This document shows, one piece after another, positions 43,635 through 52,464 of a DNA stretch of 64,000 nucleotides. Source of the DNA: Streptomyces sp. NBC_01408 (GTDB taxonomy: Bacteria; Actinomycetota; Actinomycetes; Streptomycetales; Streptomycetaceae). The stretch spans positions 4,309,501-4,373,500 of the forward strand of contig NZ_JAPEPJ010000001.1 of assembly GCF_026340255.1 (NCBI RefSeq). The letters run 5' to 3'. The notes beneath the pieces were generated by a model. That model saw nothing but the letters and a program-made list of their open reading frames with translations, searched no databases and was not told the DNA's origin. Position 1 is the stretch's first letter, and each line of letters begins with the position of its first letter. Both the position numbers and the translations under genes were made by a program.

Positions 43635-45731
43635 TCAGCCGGTGGACGCTGCCGCGCCGCCCAGGAACGCCGCCTCGAAGGCGGCGTCGCCGATCGCCTC
43701 CCGGGCCTGGCGTTCGCCCTGGTCCCGCAGGGCCGTCAGTGAGGGCGAGCCCATCTGTGGCCTGCCCACCGTGCGCCACCAGGCGTGCCCCGTGCCCAGC
43801 AGGCGGGCCGCCAGTTCCCCGTCACCCAGCGCCGCCACCGCCGCCGCCAGCAGGTCCAGCCCCAGCGCGATGCCGAAGCGGTCGCCGAGCAGCCGTTTCC
43901 CGGAGAGCATCGCCCTTACGTGCCGGGCGGCCTCCCCGTGGTGGCCGAGGCCCAGCGCCGACACCGCCAGGATGTAGTCCGCGTACGCCCGCAGCCAGCG
44001 CTCGCCCAGCTCCGCGCAGGCCTCCCGCAGGGCCCGGGCCTCCTCGGCCGCCTCCTCGTAGCGCTGGAGGTCGCACAGGGCGTACCCGGTGGCCAGCCGG
44101 CACAGGAGCCAGCCGGGCGCGCTGGTCCGGCCGCCGTGGCCCGCCCGGGCCCGCGGACCGGCGAGTTCCAGGGCCCGTACGGGGTCCCCAGGCATGAGCA
44201 CCGCCACGGCGTGCAGATAGGCCGCCCGCAGCTCCCGCTCGGGATCCGCCAGCCGGGCCGCCTCCCGGGTGCACTCCAGGCCCAGCTCCCGGGACGCGGC
44301 CAGGTCGCCCTGGAGCAGGGTCGTCAGCCCGAGCGCCCACAGCGCCTGGGTGTACGCGGCCCCGGTGTGCGGGGCGGCCCGCAGCGCCCGCTCGAGGAAG
44401 TTCCGGCCCTCGTGGACGTGCCCGCACGCGAACCAGAAGAACCACAGGGCCCCGGCCATTTCCAGCGCGGCCGTCGGGTCGGAGCCCAGCAGGTGCTCCA
44501 GGGCCGTACGCAGCTGCGGGTGCTCGGCGGTCGTCCTGCGGTACCAGTCCACCTGGGCCGGGCCAAGCCAGCCGCGGTCGGCGGCCTGGCAGAGGGCCGC
44601 GTACCAGTGGGCGTGGCGGTCGGCGGTGATCCGGACCTCGCCGAGCTCCTCCAGCCAGTCGTGCCCGTACTCGCGGATCGTGTCGAGCATCCGGTAACGG
44701 GTCCCGGCGCCCCGCTCGTCGGTGCACCGGACCACCGACTTGGCGACCAGGCCCGCCAGGACCCGCTCCACCCGCGAGGCGGGCAGCGGCCCGCCGGCGC
44801 ACACGGCGCGGGCCGCGGCGACGTCGAAGTCCCCGGTGAAGACGGAGAGCCGGGCCCACAGCAGGCGTTCCACCGGCTCGCACAGTTCGTGGCTCCAGCC
44901 GATCGTGGTCCGCATCGTCTGGTGCCGGGGCGGCAGCGCGGCCGGGGCGCCGGACAGCACGTCCAGGCGCGTGCCGAGCCGCTCGGCCATCTGCTCCAGG
45001 GTCCACAACCGCAGCCGGGCGCCGGCGAGTTCCAGCGCGAGCGGGATCCCGTCCAGGCGGCGGCACACCTCGACCGCGACGGCGGACCGCTCGGGGTCCT
45101 CGAAGGCGGCCGCAGCCCGGGCGGTCGCGGAGAGGGCGCGGGCCCGGAAGAGGACGAGGGCGTCGCTGTCGGGCCCCTCGCAGGGCAGCGGGCGGACTTC
45201 GACGAGGGTCTCGCCGGGGGAGCCGAGCGGCTCCCGGGAGGTGATCAGCACCGTCAAGCCAGGTGCGGACTGGAGGAGTTCGCCCACGAGGTGCCGGCAG
45301 TCGGCCACCAGGTGCTCGCAGGTGTCGAGGACGAGGAGGAGTTCCTTGTCGGCCATCCAGGCGCACAGCTCCTCGTCGAGGGGGCGCGCGGAGTGGTCGG
45401 CGAGGCCCACGGCGTGGGCGACCGTGGTGGTGAGCAGGCTGGGGTCGCGCAGCGGTGACAGCTCCACCCACCAGACGCCGTCGGGCCGCGCCTGGCGGGC
45501 GTCGGTGACGGCGCGCAGGGCGAGGCGGGACTTGCCCACACCGCCCACCCCGGTGAGGGTGACCAGTCTTCGCTCCCGCAACAGGTCGTGGATCAAGCCG
45601 AGTTCGTTCTCCCGGCCGACGAAGCTCGCCGATTCCGGCGGCAGGTTTCCCGGCACGGCGCCAGAGTCTGGCGCAGCGCCGCCGCCCGCGGATCCTGCCT
45701 GATTGTTGTTGACCGAGTACTCACCGAACAC
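43635..45731 (-). CDS. AfsR/LuxR-related NTPase with TPR-like C-terminus (no DNA-binding domain seen)
   Basis: A 698-residue STAND-type protein. The NB-ARC-like domain reads ESASFVGRENELGLIHDLL, TLTGVGGVGKSRLALRAV (Walker A), LLLVLDTCEHLV (Walker B) and VLITSREPLGSPGE. A helical TPR-like part follows (residues ~370-650). Related streptomycete proteins carry a SARP or LuxR DNA-binding domain; I find neither here, so it may act through a partner. GTG start. Standalone, downstream of the Fn3 lipoprotein gene on the same strand. Confidence 0.8.
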   Translation of the reverse strand: MFGEYSVNNNQAGSAGGGAAPDSGAVPGNLPPESASFVGRENELGLIHDLLRERRLVTLTGVGGVGKSRLALRAVTDARQARPDGVWWVELSPLRDPSLLTTTVAHAVGLADHSARPLDEELCAWMADKELLLVLDTCEHLVADCRHLVGELLQSAPGLTVLITSREPLGSPGETLVEVRPLPCEGPDSDALVLFRARALSATARAAAAFEDPERSAVAVEVCRRLDGIPLALELAGARLRLWTLEQMAERLGTRLDVLSGAPAALPPRHQTMRTTIGWSHELCEPVERLLWARLSVFTGDFDVAAARAVCAGGPLPASRVERVLAGLVAKSVVRCTDERGAGTRYRMLDTIREYGHDWLEELGEVRITADRHAHWYAALCQAADRGWLGPAQVDWYRRTTAEHPQLRTALEHLLGSDPTAALEMAGALWFFWFACGHVHEGRNFLERALRAAPHTGAAYTQALWALGLTTLLQGDLAASRELGLECTREAARLADPERELRAAYLHAVAVLMPGDPVRALELAGPRARAGHGGRTSAPGWLLCRLATGYALCDLQRYEEAAEEARALREACAELGERWLRAYADYILAVSALGLGHHGEAARHVRAMLSGKRLLGDRFGIALGLDLLAAAVAALGDGELAARLLGTGHAWWRTVGRPQMGSPSLTALRDQGERQAREAIGDAAFEAAFLGGAAASTG

Positions 45732-45794
45732 GGATGTATTGTGCGTGACCTTCGTTCACGGCAGTGCCGATCCGGCCAGAACCTCAGCCATGTT

Positions 45795-46751
45795 TCACGC
45801 TACGAGAACGATCCGCCGTTCCGCCGAGAAGGCGCCCCAGTTGCCGTCGGGCAGCCGGGCCCGCAGTTTCACGGCCCACACCGTACCGGCCGGCTCGGTC
45901 ACCGTCAGCCGGTGTTCGGCCTTGCCGCTCGGGATGGCGCCGGCACCGAACTGGATGACGGTCGTGGGCTGTTCGTTGACGTAGAGCTGGTACTCGCTGG
46001 TCTCCCGTCCGGTGTCGGGGGCCGTCCAGGTCAGTGTGACCGCGCCCGTCGACGCGACCGCGGTGAAATCGGCGGGCGCGGTGCCGGGCCCCTCGCCGGA
46101 GGCGGGCGGGGTCGTCACGTCCACCGCGGGACCGTCGGGGGAGGAGTTGTCCGCCCCGTCCCGGGCCCGGACGGTGAAGGTGTAGACGGTGTCCGGCTGG
46201 AGGCCGGTGAGGGCGGTGCCGCTCTCACCGGGGCCGGCGGTGTGGATCCGGACGCCGCCCTGGTAGACGTCGTACGCCGTCACGCCGGTGTCGTCCGTCG
46301 CCATGGACCAGGACACCCGGGCGGCGCGGGGCCCGGTCGCGCGGCCCGTGGTGGCCGCCGGGGCGGTGGGCGCCGCGCGGTCCTCGGCCTTGGCCGCAGG
46401 GGTGGTCACCTGGGCGGCCACCGTCTCCGGGGACAGGTTCCCGGCGGCGTCCTCGGCCCGGACGGCGAAGGCGTAACCGGTCTGCGGGGTGAGCCCGGTG
46501 ACGTCCGTCATGGTCTTCTCGGCGGGGAGCTCGCGGACCAGCCGGCCGGCCTGGAAGACCTGGTAGCCGGTCACCCCGTCGCCGGCCGCCGCAGCCTCCC
46601 ACATGACGTGCACGGTGGTGGCGCTGCCGGCCTGCGCGGTGAGCCCGGTCGGAGCGGGCGGGGGGTCGGTGTCGGCCGCGGTACACCCGGCCGACACGGC
46701 CAGGCCGCAGAGGGCCAGGCAGAGGGCGAGCGTGGGGGTGGTGCGTCGCAC
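45795..46751 (-). CDS. Fibronectin type III lipoprotein
   Basis: A 318-residue exported protein. The signal peptide ends in a lipobox, VSAGC, so it should be a membrane-anchored lipoprotein. Three Fn3-like domains follow, with TGLTAQAGSATTVHVMWEAA, ARVSWSMATDDTGVTAYDVY and VTLTWTAPDTGRETSEYQLY. GTG start with GGAGGAAGG upstream. It is divergent from nikA; the Nur-like site at 46903 lies 152 nt from its start. It may bind a ligand or the cell surface; no enzymatic domain is visible. Confidence 0.85.
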   Translation of the reverse strand: MRRTTPTLALCLALCGLAVSAGCTAADTDPPPAPTGLTAQAGSATTVHVMWEAAAAGDGVTGYQVFQAGRLVRELPAEKTMTDVTGLTPQTGYAFAVRAEDAAGNLSPETVAAQVTTPAAKAEDRAAPTAPAATTGRATGPRAARVSWSMATDDTGVTAYDVYQGGVRIHTAGPGESGTALTGLQPDTVYTFTVRARDGADNSSPDGPAVDVTTPPASGEGPGTAPADFTAVASTGAVTLTWTAPDTGRETSEYQLYVNEQPTTVIQFGAGAIPSGKAEHRLTVTEPAGTVWAVKLRARLPDGNWGAFSAERRIVLVA

Positions 46752-46898
46752 GGGGGTGCCTTCCTCCGCGTCCTCGTAAAGGTCTAGACATATATGGCAT
46801 GCGGACCGGAGGCGCGGCAAGACCCGTGCGCCTCCGGTCTGCCGGTCGGAAGTGGCCGCCGATGTGACCTGGTTCGTCTTCTTCTGTTCCCGTCTGGC

Positions 46899-46935
46899 AT
46901 TATTGCGATCTCTTTGCAATAGCGGATGATCGCAA
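46899..46935. promoter_or_regulatory. Nur-type nickel box upstream of nikA
   Basis: TTGCGA-TCTCT-TTGCAA (46903-46919) matches the 6-5-6 Nur consensus tTGCaa-N5-ttGCAA with one left-arm substitution. The flanking A/T extends it to TATTGC/GCAATA. A further half site, GATCGCAA (46928-46935), is the exact complement of TTGCGATC at 46903. CATTAT (46899-46904) is a likely -10 for nikA. Nickel-bound Nur would therefore shut off the transporter. Confidence 0.75.
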
Positions 46936-46952
46936 ACAGGGATGTGCACAGC

Positions 46953-48554
46953 ATGACGGCCCGGACAGTACGGGGAGTGGCCGGCGCGACGCTGGCCGCC
47001 GCACTCATCACGGGCGTGGCGGCCTGCTCGAACCCCTCCGGGGGTACCGCGGCGGGCACCGCGGGAGGGTCCGCCGCCGTGGTCGGCATCGCCACCGAGC
47101 CGGAGAGCCTCAGCCCGCTGCTCGGCTACGGCAAGGACGGCAACTCCAAGATCTTCGACGGGCTGCTCACGCACGACGCGGACATGAGGCTGCGGCCCGC
47201 GCTGGCCCAGGCCCTGCCCGAGGTCTCCGCGGACGGACGCACCTACACCTACGCGCTGCGCCAGGGCGTGAAGTTCAGCGACGGGGAGCCCTTCTCCGCC
47301 AAGGACGTCGTCTTCACCTACCGGACGATCCTCGACCCGAAGACGAACAACGCGTCGAAGACCGAGCTGGACGCCATCGAGTCCGTCGAGGCACGGGGCG
47401 AGGACACGGTCGTCTTCACGCTGAAGTACCCCTACGCGCCCTTCGCCGAGCGCACGGTGCTGCCGATCGCCCCCGAGCACGTGGCGGGCCGGCAGGACGT
47501 CAACAGCGGGGACTTCGCCACACGGCCCGTCGGCACCGGCCCCTACCTGCTCACCGGCTGGTCCAAGGGCGAGAAGCTCAGCTTCAAGGCCAACCCCGGG
47601 TACTGGGGCGGCGAACCCGCCGTGAAGAAGTTCACCATGGCCGTCATCAAGGACGACGACGTACGCGTCACCCGGCTGCGCTCCGGTGAGCTGGACGCGG
47701 CGATCCTGCCGCCCAACCTCGCCAAGGGCTTCGAGAAGGACAGGACGCGCACGACCTACGCGGCCAAGACCTTCGACTACCGCAACGTGACCCTGTCGAC
47801 ACAGCACAAGGTCACCGGTGACGTGGCCGTCCGCCAGGCGCTGGACATCGCCGTGGACCGGGGCGCCATGGTCGACAAGCTCCTCGAGGGCGCGGGCAAG
47901 CCCGCGTACGGCCCGGTGCCCACCGGCAGCCCGTGGTTCACGGCCGGCACCGAGCGCGCGTACGACCTGGACAGGGCGCGGCGGATCCTCGACGACGCGG
48001 GCTGGAAGGCGGGCGAGGACGGCATCCGCGTCAAGGACGGGGTCCGCGCCTCCTTCCCGCTCTGGTACACCTCCGGCGACAAGATCCGCCAGGACCACGC
48101 GCTCGCCTTCGCCTCCGATGCCAAGAAGGCCGGCATCGAGGTCAGGACCGAGGCCGGGACCTGGGAGGTCATCGAGCCCCGGATGAAGACCGAGGCGGTC
48201 CTCGCGGGCGGCGGCTCCCCGGCCGACCCGGACTTCGACCAGTACCAGCTGCTGACCTCCTCGCTCGCGGGCGACGGCTTCAACAACATGGCCTGGTACG
48301 ACAACGCGACTGTGGACCGGGCCCTCGGCGACGCCCGCAGGAGCGGCGACCCGGCCGCGCGCAAGGCGGCGTACGACACCGTGCAGCGCGAGCTCGTGAA
48401 GAACCCGGGCTACGTCTTCCTCACCCACATCGACCACCTGTACGTCGTGAACGACAAGTGGGAGGGGCTCACCACCCAGGTCGAGCCGCACGACCACGGC
48501 CTGGGCTCCGGCCCGTGGTGGAACGTCGAGAGCTGGAAGCCGAAGCAGAAGTGA
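46953..48554 (+). CDS. nikA: Nickel/peptide ABC transporter substrate-binding lipoprotein
   Basis: A 533-residue SBP_bac_5 protein. The signal peptide ends GVAAC (lipobox). The body has YGKDGNSKIFDGLLTHDADM, TYALRQGVKFSDGEPFSAKDVVFTYRTI and RPVGTGPYLLTGWSKGEKL, typical of the DppA/NikA family. By sequence alone it could bind a peptide or nickel; the Nur-type box and the five-gene nik order make nickel (perhaps as a chelate) the better call. Start at MTARTV after AGGGATG; an in-frame ATG at 46926 overlaps the Nur half site. Confidence 0.87.
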   Translation: MTARTVRGVAGATLAAALITGVAACSNPSGGTAAGTAGGSAAVVGIATEPESLSPLLGYGKDGNSKIFDGLLTHDADMRLRPALAQALPEVSADGRTYTYALRQGVKFSDGEPFSAKDVVFTYRTILDPKTNNASKTELDAIESVEARGEDTVVFTLKYPYAPFAERTVLPIAPEHVAGRQDVNSGDFATRPVGTGPYLLTGWSKGEKLSFKANPGYWGGEPAVKKFTMAVIKDDDVRVTRLRSGELDAAILPPNLAKGFEKDRTRTTYAAKTFDYRNVTLSTQHKVTGDVAVRQALDIAVDRGAMVDKLLEGAGKPAYGPVPTGSPWFTAGTERAYDLDRARRILDDAGWKAGEDGIRVKDGVRASFPLWYTSGDKIRQDHALAFASDAKKAGIEVRTEAGTWEVIEPRMKTEAVLAGGGSPADPDFDQYQLLTSSLAGDGFNNMAWYDNATVDRALGDARRSGDPAARKAAYDTVQRELVKNPGYVFLTHIDHLYVVNDKWEGLTTQVEPHDHGLGSGPWWNVESWKPKQK

Positions 48555-48562
48555 GCCGAGCC

Positions 48563-48637
48563 AGGGCCTGTCTTTCGGGTCGGGCCGGATCAACCACCGG
48601 ACACCGCGGGCCCGGCCTGACCCGAAAGGCAGGCCCT
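48563..48637. repeat. 26-bp inverted repeat between nikA and nikB
   Basis: Arms at 48563-48588 and 48612-48637 pair over 26 bp with two G-U wobbles; the core is CTTTCGGGTC/GACCCGAAAG. It fills the nikA-nikB gap, ending 2 nt before the nikB start. Such a stem would act as an attenuator or protect the nikA mRNA, so that the binding protein outnumbers the permease. It resembles a repeat family common in streptomycete intergenic DNA. Confidence 0.7.
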
Positions 48638-48639
48638 GA

Positions 48640-49641
48640 GTGACCTCCCGCTCCGGCCGCCTCCCCTGGGCGCCGATGGCGCGCATGGCGGGGCGGCGGA
48701 CCCTCTTCGCCGCCCCCGTCCTGCTCGCCGTCACCTTCGGGGTCTTCGCCGTCGCCGCGCTGGCCCCCTTCGACCCCGTCAAGGCGTACGCCGGCACCGC
48801 GGGCCTCACCGCCTCCCAGGACCGCCTCGACGAGCTGCGGGCCAACCTCGGCGTGGACCAGCCGCTGGTCACACGCTGGTGGGACTGGCTCACCTCGGCG
48901 CTCACCGGCGACCTCGGCACCTCCTCCGTGATGCGGCAGCCGGTGGCCGACGTCATCGCCGAACGGGTCGGCTGGTCCGCGCTGCTCGCCGCCTGCGCCT
49001 TCACCGTGGCGGTGCTCGCGGGCACGGCGCTCGGAGTGCTGGCCGCGCGCCGGCCGGGCGGTGCGCTGGACCGGGCCGTGTCCGGGCTCGCGTACACCCT
49101 GGAAGCGGCCCCGGCCTTCTGGCTGGGCCTGCTGGCCATCTGGTTCTTCTCGGTACGGCTGGGGGCCCTGCCCTCCGGGGGGCTGACGGACGCGGGCAGC
49201 GACGTGGTCACCCTCGGGCAGGTCGCCACGCACCTGGTCCTTCCCGCGCTGGTGCTGGGCGCCTCGCAACTCCCGTGGTTCTTCCTGTACGTCCGCCAGG
49301 GCGTGGCCGACGCGCTGGCGGAGGACCCCGTACGCGGGGCCCGCGCGCGGGGTCTGGCGGAGCGGACCGTGCTGCTCGGGCACGGGCTCCGCTCCGGCAT
49401 GCTGCCGATGCTGACCCTGGTCGGCTCGCGGGTCCCGGAACTGATCACCGGCGCGCTGCTGGTGGAGACCGTCTTCAGCTGGCCGGGCATCGCCGCGGCG
49501 ACCGTACAGGCGGCGACCTCGGTGGACTTCCCGCTGCTGGCGGCCCTGACCGTGCTGGCCACGGCGGCCGTGCTGGCGGGGAACCTGCTGTCCGACCTGC
49601 TCTACGGGCTGGCCGATCCGAGGGTGGGCTTCGATGGCTGA
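48640..49641 (+). CDS. nikB: Nickel ABC transporter permease NikB
   Basis: A 333-residue permease with six hydrophobic segments. The EAA-type loop reads DPVRGARARGLAERTVLLGHGLRSG. LGVDQPLVTRWWDWLTSALTGDLGTSS is the conserved periplasmic piece of the DppB/NikB class. GTG start, 85 nt after nikA across the hairpin; its 3' end overlaps nikC by 8 nt. Confidence 0.9.
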   Translation: MTSRSGRLPWAPMARMAGRRTLFAAPVLLAVTFGVFAVAALAPFDPVKAYAGTAGLTASQDRLDELRANLGVDQPLVTRWWDWLTSALTGDLGTSSVMRQPVADVIAERVGWSALLAACAFTVAVLAGTALGVLAARRPGGALDRAVSGLAYTLEAAPAFWLGLLAIWFFSVRLGALPSGGLTDAGSDVVTLGQVATHLVLPALVLGASQLPWFFLYVRQGVADALAEDPVRGARARGLAERTVLLGHGLRSGMLPMLTLVGSRVPELITGALLVETVFSWPGIAAATVQAATSVDFPLLAALTVLATAAVLAGNLLSDLLYGLADPRVGFDG

Positions 49642-50512
49642 GCCGACGGCCGGCCGGGTGTGGAAGTCTGCGGGCACCACCCGGCGTTCGACGCGGAAGC
49701 TGCGCGTGCGGGCCTCGGCGGTGACCGTCGCGCTGGTCGTGGCGGCGGTGCTGGTGGTCCCGCCGCTCGTGCGGCTGGACCAGCAGGCGGTCGACTTGTC
49801 GGCAAAGCTCCTTCCACCGTCCTGGGCCCATCCCTTCGGGACGGACGACGTCGGGCGCGACCTGCTGCTGAGGTGCGTCTACGGGCTGCGGGTCTCGCTG
49901 GGCATCGGCCTGGTGGCGGCGCTGGCCGCCACCGTGATCGGCACCGCCGTGGGCGCGGCGGCCGGTGCGCTGGGCGGCTGGACGGACCGCCTGGTGATGC
50001 GGTTGGTGGACGCGCTGTCCTCGATCCCGCACCTGCTGCTGGGCATCTTCATCGTGGCGATGTTCCGCCCGGGGGTGTGGCCGGTGGTCGCCTCCGTCGC
50101 CGCGACCCACTGGCTGTCGACGGCTCGCATCGTCCGCGCGGAGGTTCTGTCCCTGCGGGGCCGGCCCTACGTGGACGCGGCGGTCTCGGGCGGCGCCTCA
50201 CGGTGGCGGATCGCCGTACGGCACCTGGTGCCGGGCGTCCTCCCGCAGGCGGGCCTGGCCGCCGTGCTGATGGTCCCGCACGCGATGTGGCACGAGTCCG
50301 CGCTGTCCTTCCTGGGGCTGGGACTCCCGGCCCACCAGGCCAGCCTCGGCGGGCTCGTCCAGAGCGCCCGGGGTTCCCTGCTGGCCGGCGACTGGTGGCC
50401 CACGCTCTTCCCCGGCCTCCTGCTGATCGTCCCGACCCTGGCCATCGCGGGCCTCGCGGGCGCCTGGCGCGACCGCCTCAACCCCCGCCGCCGCTCGGAG
50501 CTGACCCTGTGA
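49634..50512 (+). CDS. nikC: Nickel ABC transporter permease NikC
   Basis: A 292-residue permease: FGTDDVGRDLLLRCVYGLRVSLGIG near the N-terminus and the EAA loop GASRWRIAVRHLVPGVLPQ. About six hydrophobic segments. It overlaps nikB by 8 nt and nikD by 4 nt (GTGA), so translation is coupled. Confidence 0.9.
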   Translation: MAEPTAGRVWKSAGTTRRSTRKLRVRASAVTVALVVAAVLVVPPLVRLDQQAVDLSAKLLPPSWAHPFGTDDVGRDLLLRCVYGLRVSLGIGLVAALAATVIGTAVGAAAGALGGWTDRLVMRLVDALSSIPHLLLGIFIVAMFRPGVWPVVASVAATHWLSTARIVRAEVLSLRGRPYVDAAVSGGASRWRIAVRHLVPGVLPQAGLAAVLMVPHAMWHESALSFLGLGLPAHQASLGGLVQSARGSLLAGDWWPTLFPGLLLIVPTLAIAGLAGAWRDRLNPRRRSELTL

Positions 50513-51105
50513 ACCACCCCCACCCCACCGGGCCCTCGGCGACCCCAGGGCCTGCCGCGCCTGAGCCCGCCGCGCCCCCGGCGTCCGCCGAGCCTGCGGC
50601 GCCTGAGCCCGCCGTGCCACCAGCGTCCGCCGGGCCTGCCGCGTCCGGGTCCGCCGCGACCCCGGGGCCTGCCGCGCCCTTCGGGCCTGCCGCGTCCGCC
50701 CCGACCTCGGGGCTTGCGGTGCCCGCCGTGCCTGCCGCTGCCGCGCCCGCCGCCCCCGCCGGGGTGGCCACGGCCCCGACCCCCGCCGCGCCTACCGCGC
50801 CCGCAGCATCCGCGTCCGCCCCGACCCCGGGGCTTGCCGCGCCTGCCGCGTCCGGGTCCGCCGCGCCCCGGGGGCCTGCCGGGCCCTCCGCGCCCCCGGG
50901 GCCTGCGGTGCCCGCCGCCCCCGCCGCCCCCGCCGGGGTCGCCACGGCCCCAGCGCCCGCCGCATCCGCCCCGATTCCGGGGCCCTCCGCCTCCGCCGCG
51001 CCTGCCGCGTTTGCCCCGACCCCGGGGCCCGTCGCCTCCGTCACGTCCGCCCCGACCCCGGGGCTTGCTGTGCCCGCCGCCCCCGCCGGGCCCTCCGCGT
51101 CCGCC
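50509..51105 (+). repeat. Pro/Ala-coding low-complexity repeat DNA at the start of nikD
   Basis: Units such as TCCGCCCCGACCCCGGGGCT recur at about 50816 and 51047, and with one change near 50697; GCCGGGGTGGCCACGGCCCC recurs with one change near 50757 and 50933. The DNA-level similarity shows recent expansion. The reading frame stays open throughout. Confidence 0.7.
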
Positions 51106-52464
51106 GTGGCGGATGTGCTCGTCGTCGAGGGGCTCTCCGTGCGCTTCCGCATGCCCGCGGGGCGGTACGTCGAGGCCGTCAGCGACGCCGGCTTCCGGCT
51201 CGGCCCCGGGGAGTGCCTGGCCCTCGTCGGGGAGAGCGGCTGCGGCAAGTCCGTGCTCGCCTCCGCCCTGCTCGGCCTGCTCCCGGGCAACGCCGAGACC
51301 GCGGGGTCGGCCCGCCTCGCCGACGGCCTCGACCTGCTCGCCGCCGACGAGCGGACCCTCGCCGAGACGGTACGGGGCCGCCGCGTCGGCCTGGTCCCGC
51401 AGAGCCCGGCGGCGCACCTCACCCCGGTCCGCACGGTCCGGGCCCACCTGGAGGAGGCCGTCCGGGAACTGGGCCCAAGCGAGCCGGCCGGCTCCACAGG
51501 CCGGGCCGGAGCGGCGGACGCGCCCCCGGACCACCCGGAACCGAAGACCCCGCCGGGGTCCCCACGGCGGCACCCGCGCACCGCCGCCAGGCTGCGCGGG
51601 GCTGCGCAGGGGGCTGCCGTCGGGGCCGAGATGGCGCCGGGGTCCCCGCGCCCGAGCACCGCCGCCGTCGGGCTGCGCCGGGCGGCACTGGAGGCGGCCG
51701 TTGGGGCCGGGATCGCGGCCGGGTCCCCGCGCCTGAGCACCACCGCCGCCGGCCGGCTGCGCGCGGCCGCGCAGGCGGCGGCCGCCCGCGCCGGGACCCG
51801 GCTGTGGTTCCCGCGCCCGCGCACCGCCGCCGGGCTGCGCGGGGCGGTGCTGGAGGCGGCCGTCCCGGCCGAGAACCCGCCGGGGTCCCGGCGCCCGCGT
51901 ACCGCCGCCGCCCGGCTGCGCGCAGCGGCACAGGCGGCGGCCGCCCGCACGGCCTTCCCCGCCACCCACCTCGACCGCTACCCGCACGAACTCTCCGGCG
52001 GCCTCGCCCAGCGCGCCGCCACCGCCCTCGCCCTCGTCGGCGACGCGCCGCTGCTGCTCGCGGACGAGCCGACCACGGGCCTCGACCGGGACCTCGTACA
52101 CCGCACCGCCGACGAGCTGCGCGCCCACACCCGGGACGCCGGCCGGGCGCTGCTGATGATCACGCACGACCTCGCCGCGGCGGAGCGCATCGCCGACACC
52201 GTCGCCGTCATGTACGCCGGACGGATCGTCGAACTGGCCCCGGCCCGGGCCTTCTTCGGCTCGCCCGGTCCCCGCCACCCCTACACCCGCGGGCTCCTCG
52301 AAGCCCTCCCCGAACGCGCCTTCACCCCCATCCCCGGCGCCCCGCCCGAACTCGGCGCCCTCCCGCCCGGCTGCGCCTTCGCCCCCCGCTGCGACCGCGC
52401 CGACGCGCTCTGCCGCGCCGAGCGGCCCGTGCTCACCGAAGGGCCGGCCTGCCACCATGCTTGA
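50509..52464 (+). CDS. nikD: Nickel ABC transporter ATPase NikD with N-terminal Pro/Ala extension and internal repeats
   Basis: A 651-residue ATPase, about twice the length of NikD/DppD (~300). The conserved parts are Walker A GESGCGKS (K247), Q-loop VPQSPAAHLTPVRTV, signature LSGGLAQRA (~495), Walker B LLLADEPTTGLD and the oligopeptide-type Cys tail (GCAFAPRCDRADALC). Residues 1-199 are almost only Pro, Ala, Ser, Gly. Residues 349-484, between the Q-loop and the signature, hold five repeats of ~27 residues. If translation began at GTG 51106 the extension would be lost, but the GTGA overlap with nikC supports 50509. Function may be altered or simply tolerant of the inserts. Confidence 0.8.
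   Translation: MNHPHPTGPSATPGPAAPEPAAPPASAEPAAPEPAVPPASAGPAASGSAATPGPAAPFGPAASAPTSGLAVPAVPAAAAPAAPAGVATAPTPAAPTAPAASASAPTPGLAAPAASGSAAPRGPAGPSAPPGPAVPAAPAAPAGVATAPAPAASAPIPGPSASAAPAAFAPTPGPVASVTSAPTPGLAVPAAPAGPSASAVADVLVVEGLSVRFRMPAGRYVEAVSDAGFRLGPGECLALVGESGCGKSVLASALLGLLPGNAETAGSARLADGLDLLAADERTLAETVRGRRVGLVPQSPAAHLTPVRTVRAHLEEAVRELGPSEPAGSTGRAGAADAPPDHPEPKTPPGSPRRHPRTAARLRGAAQGAAVGAEMAPGSPRPSTAAVGLRRAALEAAVGAGIAAGSPRLSTTAAGRLRAAAQAAAARAGTRLWFPRPRTAAGLRGAVLEAAVPAENPPGSRRPRTAAARLRAAAQAAAARTAFPATHLDRYPHELSGGLAQRAATALALVGDAPLLLADEPTTGLDRDLVHRTADELRAHTRDAGRALLMITHDLAAAERIADTVAVMYAGRIVELAPARAFFGSPGPRHPYTRGLLEALPERAFTPIPGAPPELGALPPGCAFAPRCDRADALCRAERPVLTEGPACHHA
51553..51960 (+). repeat. Five tandem ~81-bp repeats inside nikD
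   Basis: Units start at 51553, 51637, 51718, 51802 and 51880 (periods 84, 81, 84 and 78 bp, all multiples of three). Each encodes roughly P-G-S-P-R-x-R-T-A-A-x-L-R-x-A-A-x-x-A-A-x-A. The last one continues into the native TAFPATHLDRYPHELSGG. It appears that a normal helix next to the signature has been multiplied. Confidence 0.85.

Noticed and set aside
46926..46952. Earlier ATG (46926) as nikA start
   Set aside because: It overlaps the Nur half site and would add residues before the signal peptide; the ATG at 46953 has a better ribosome site.
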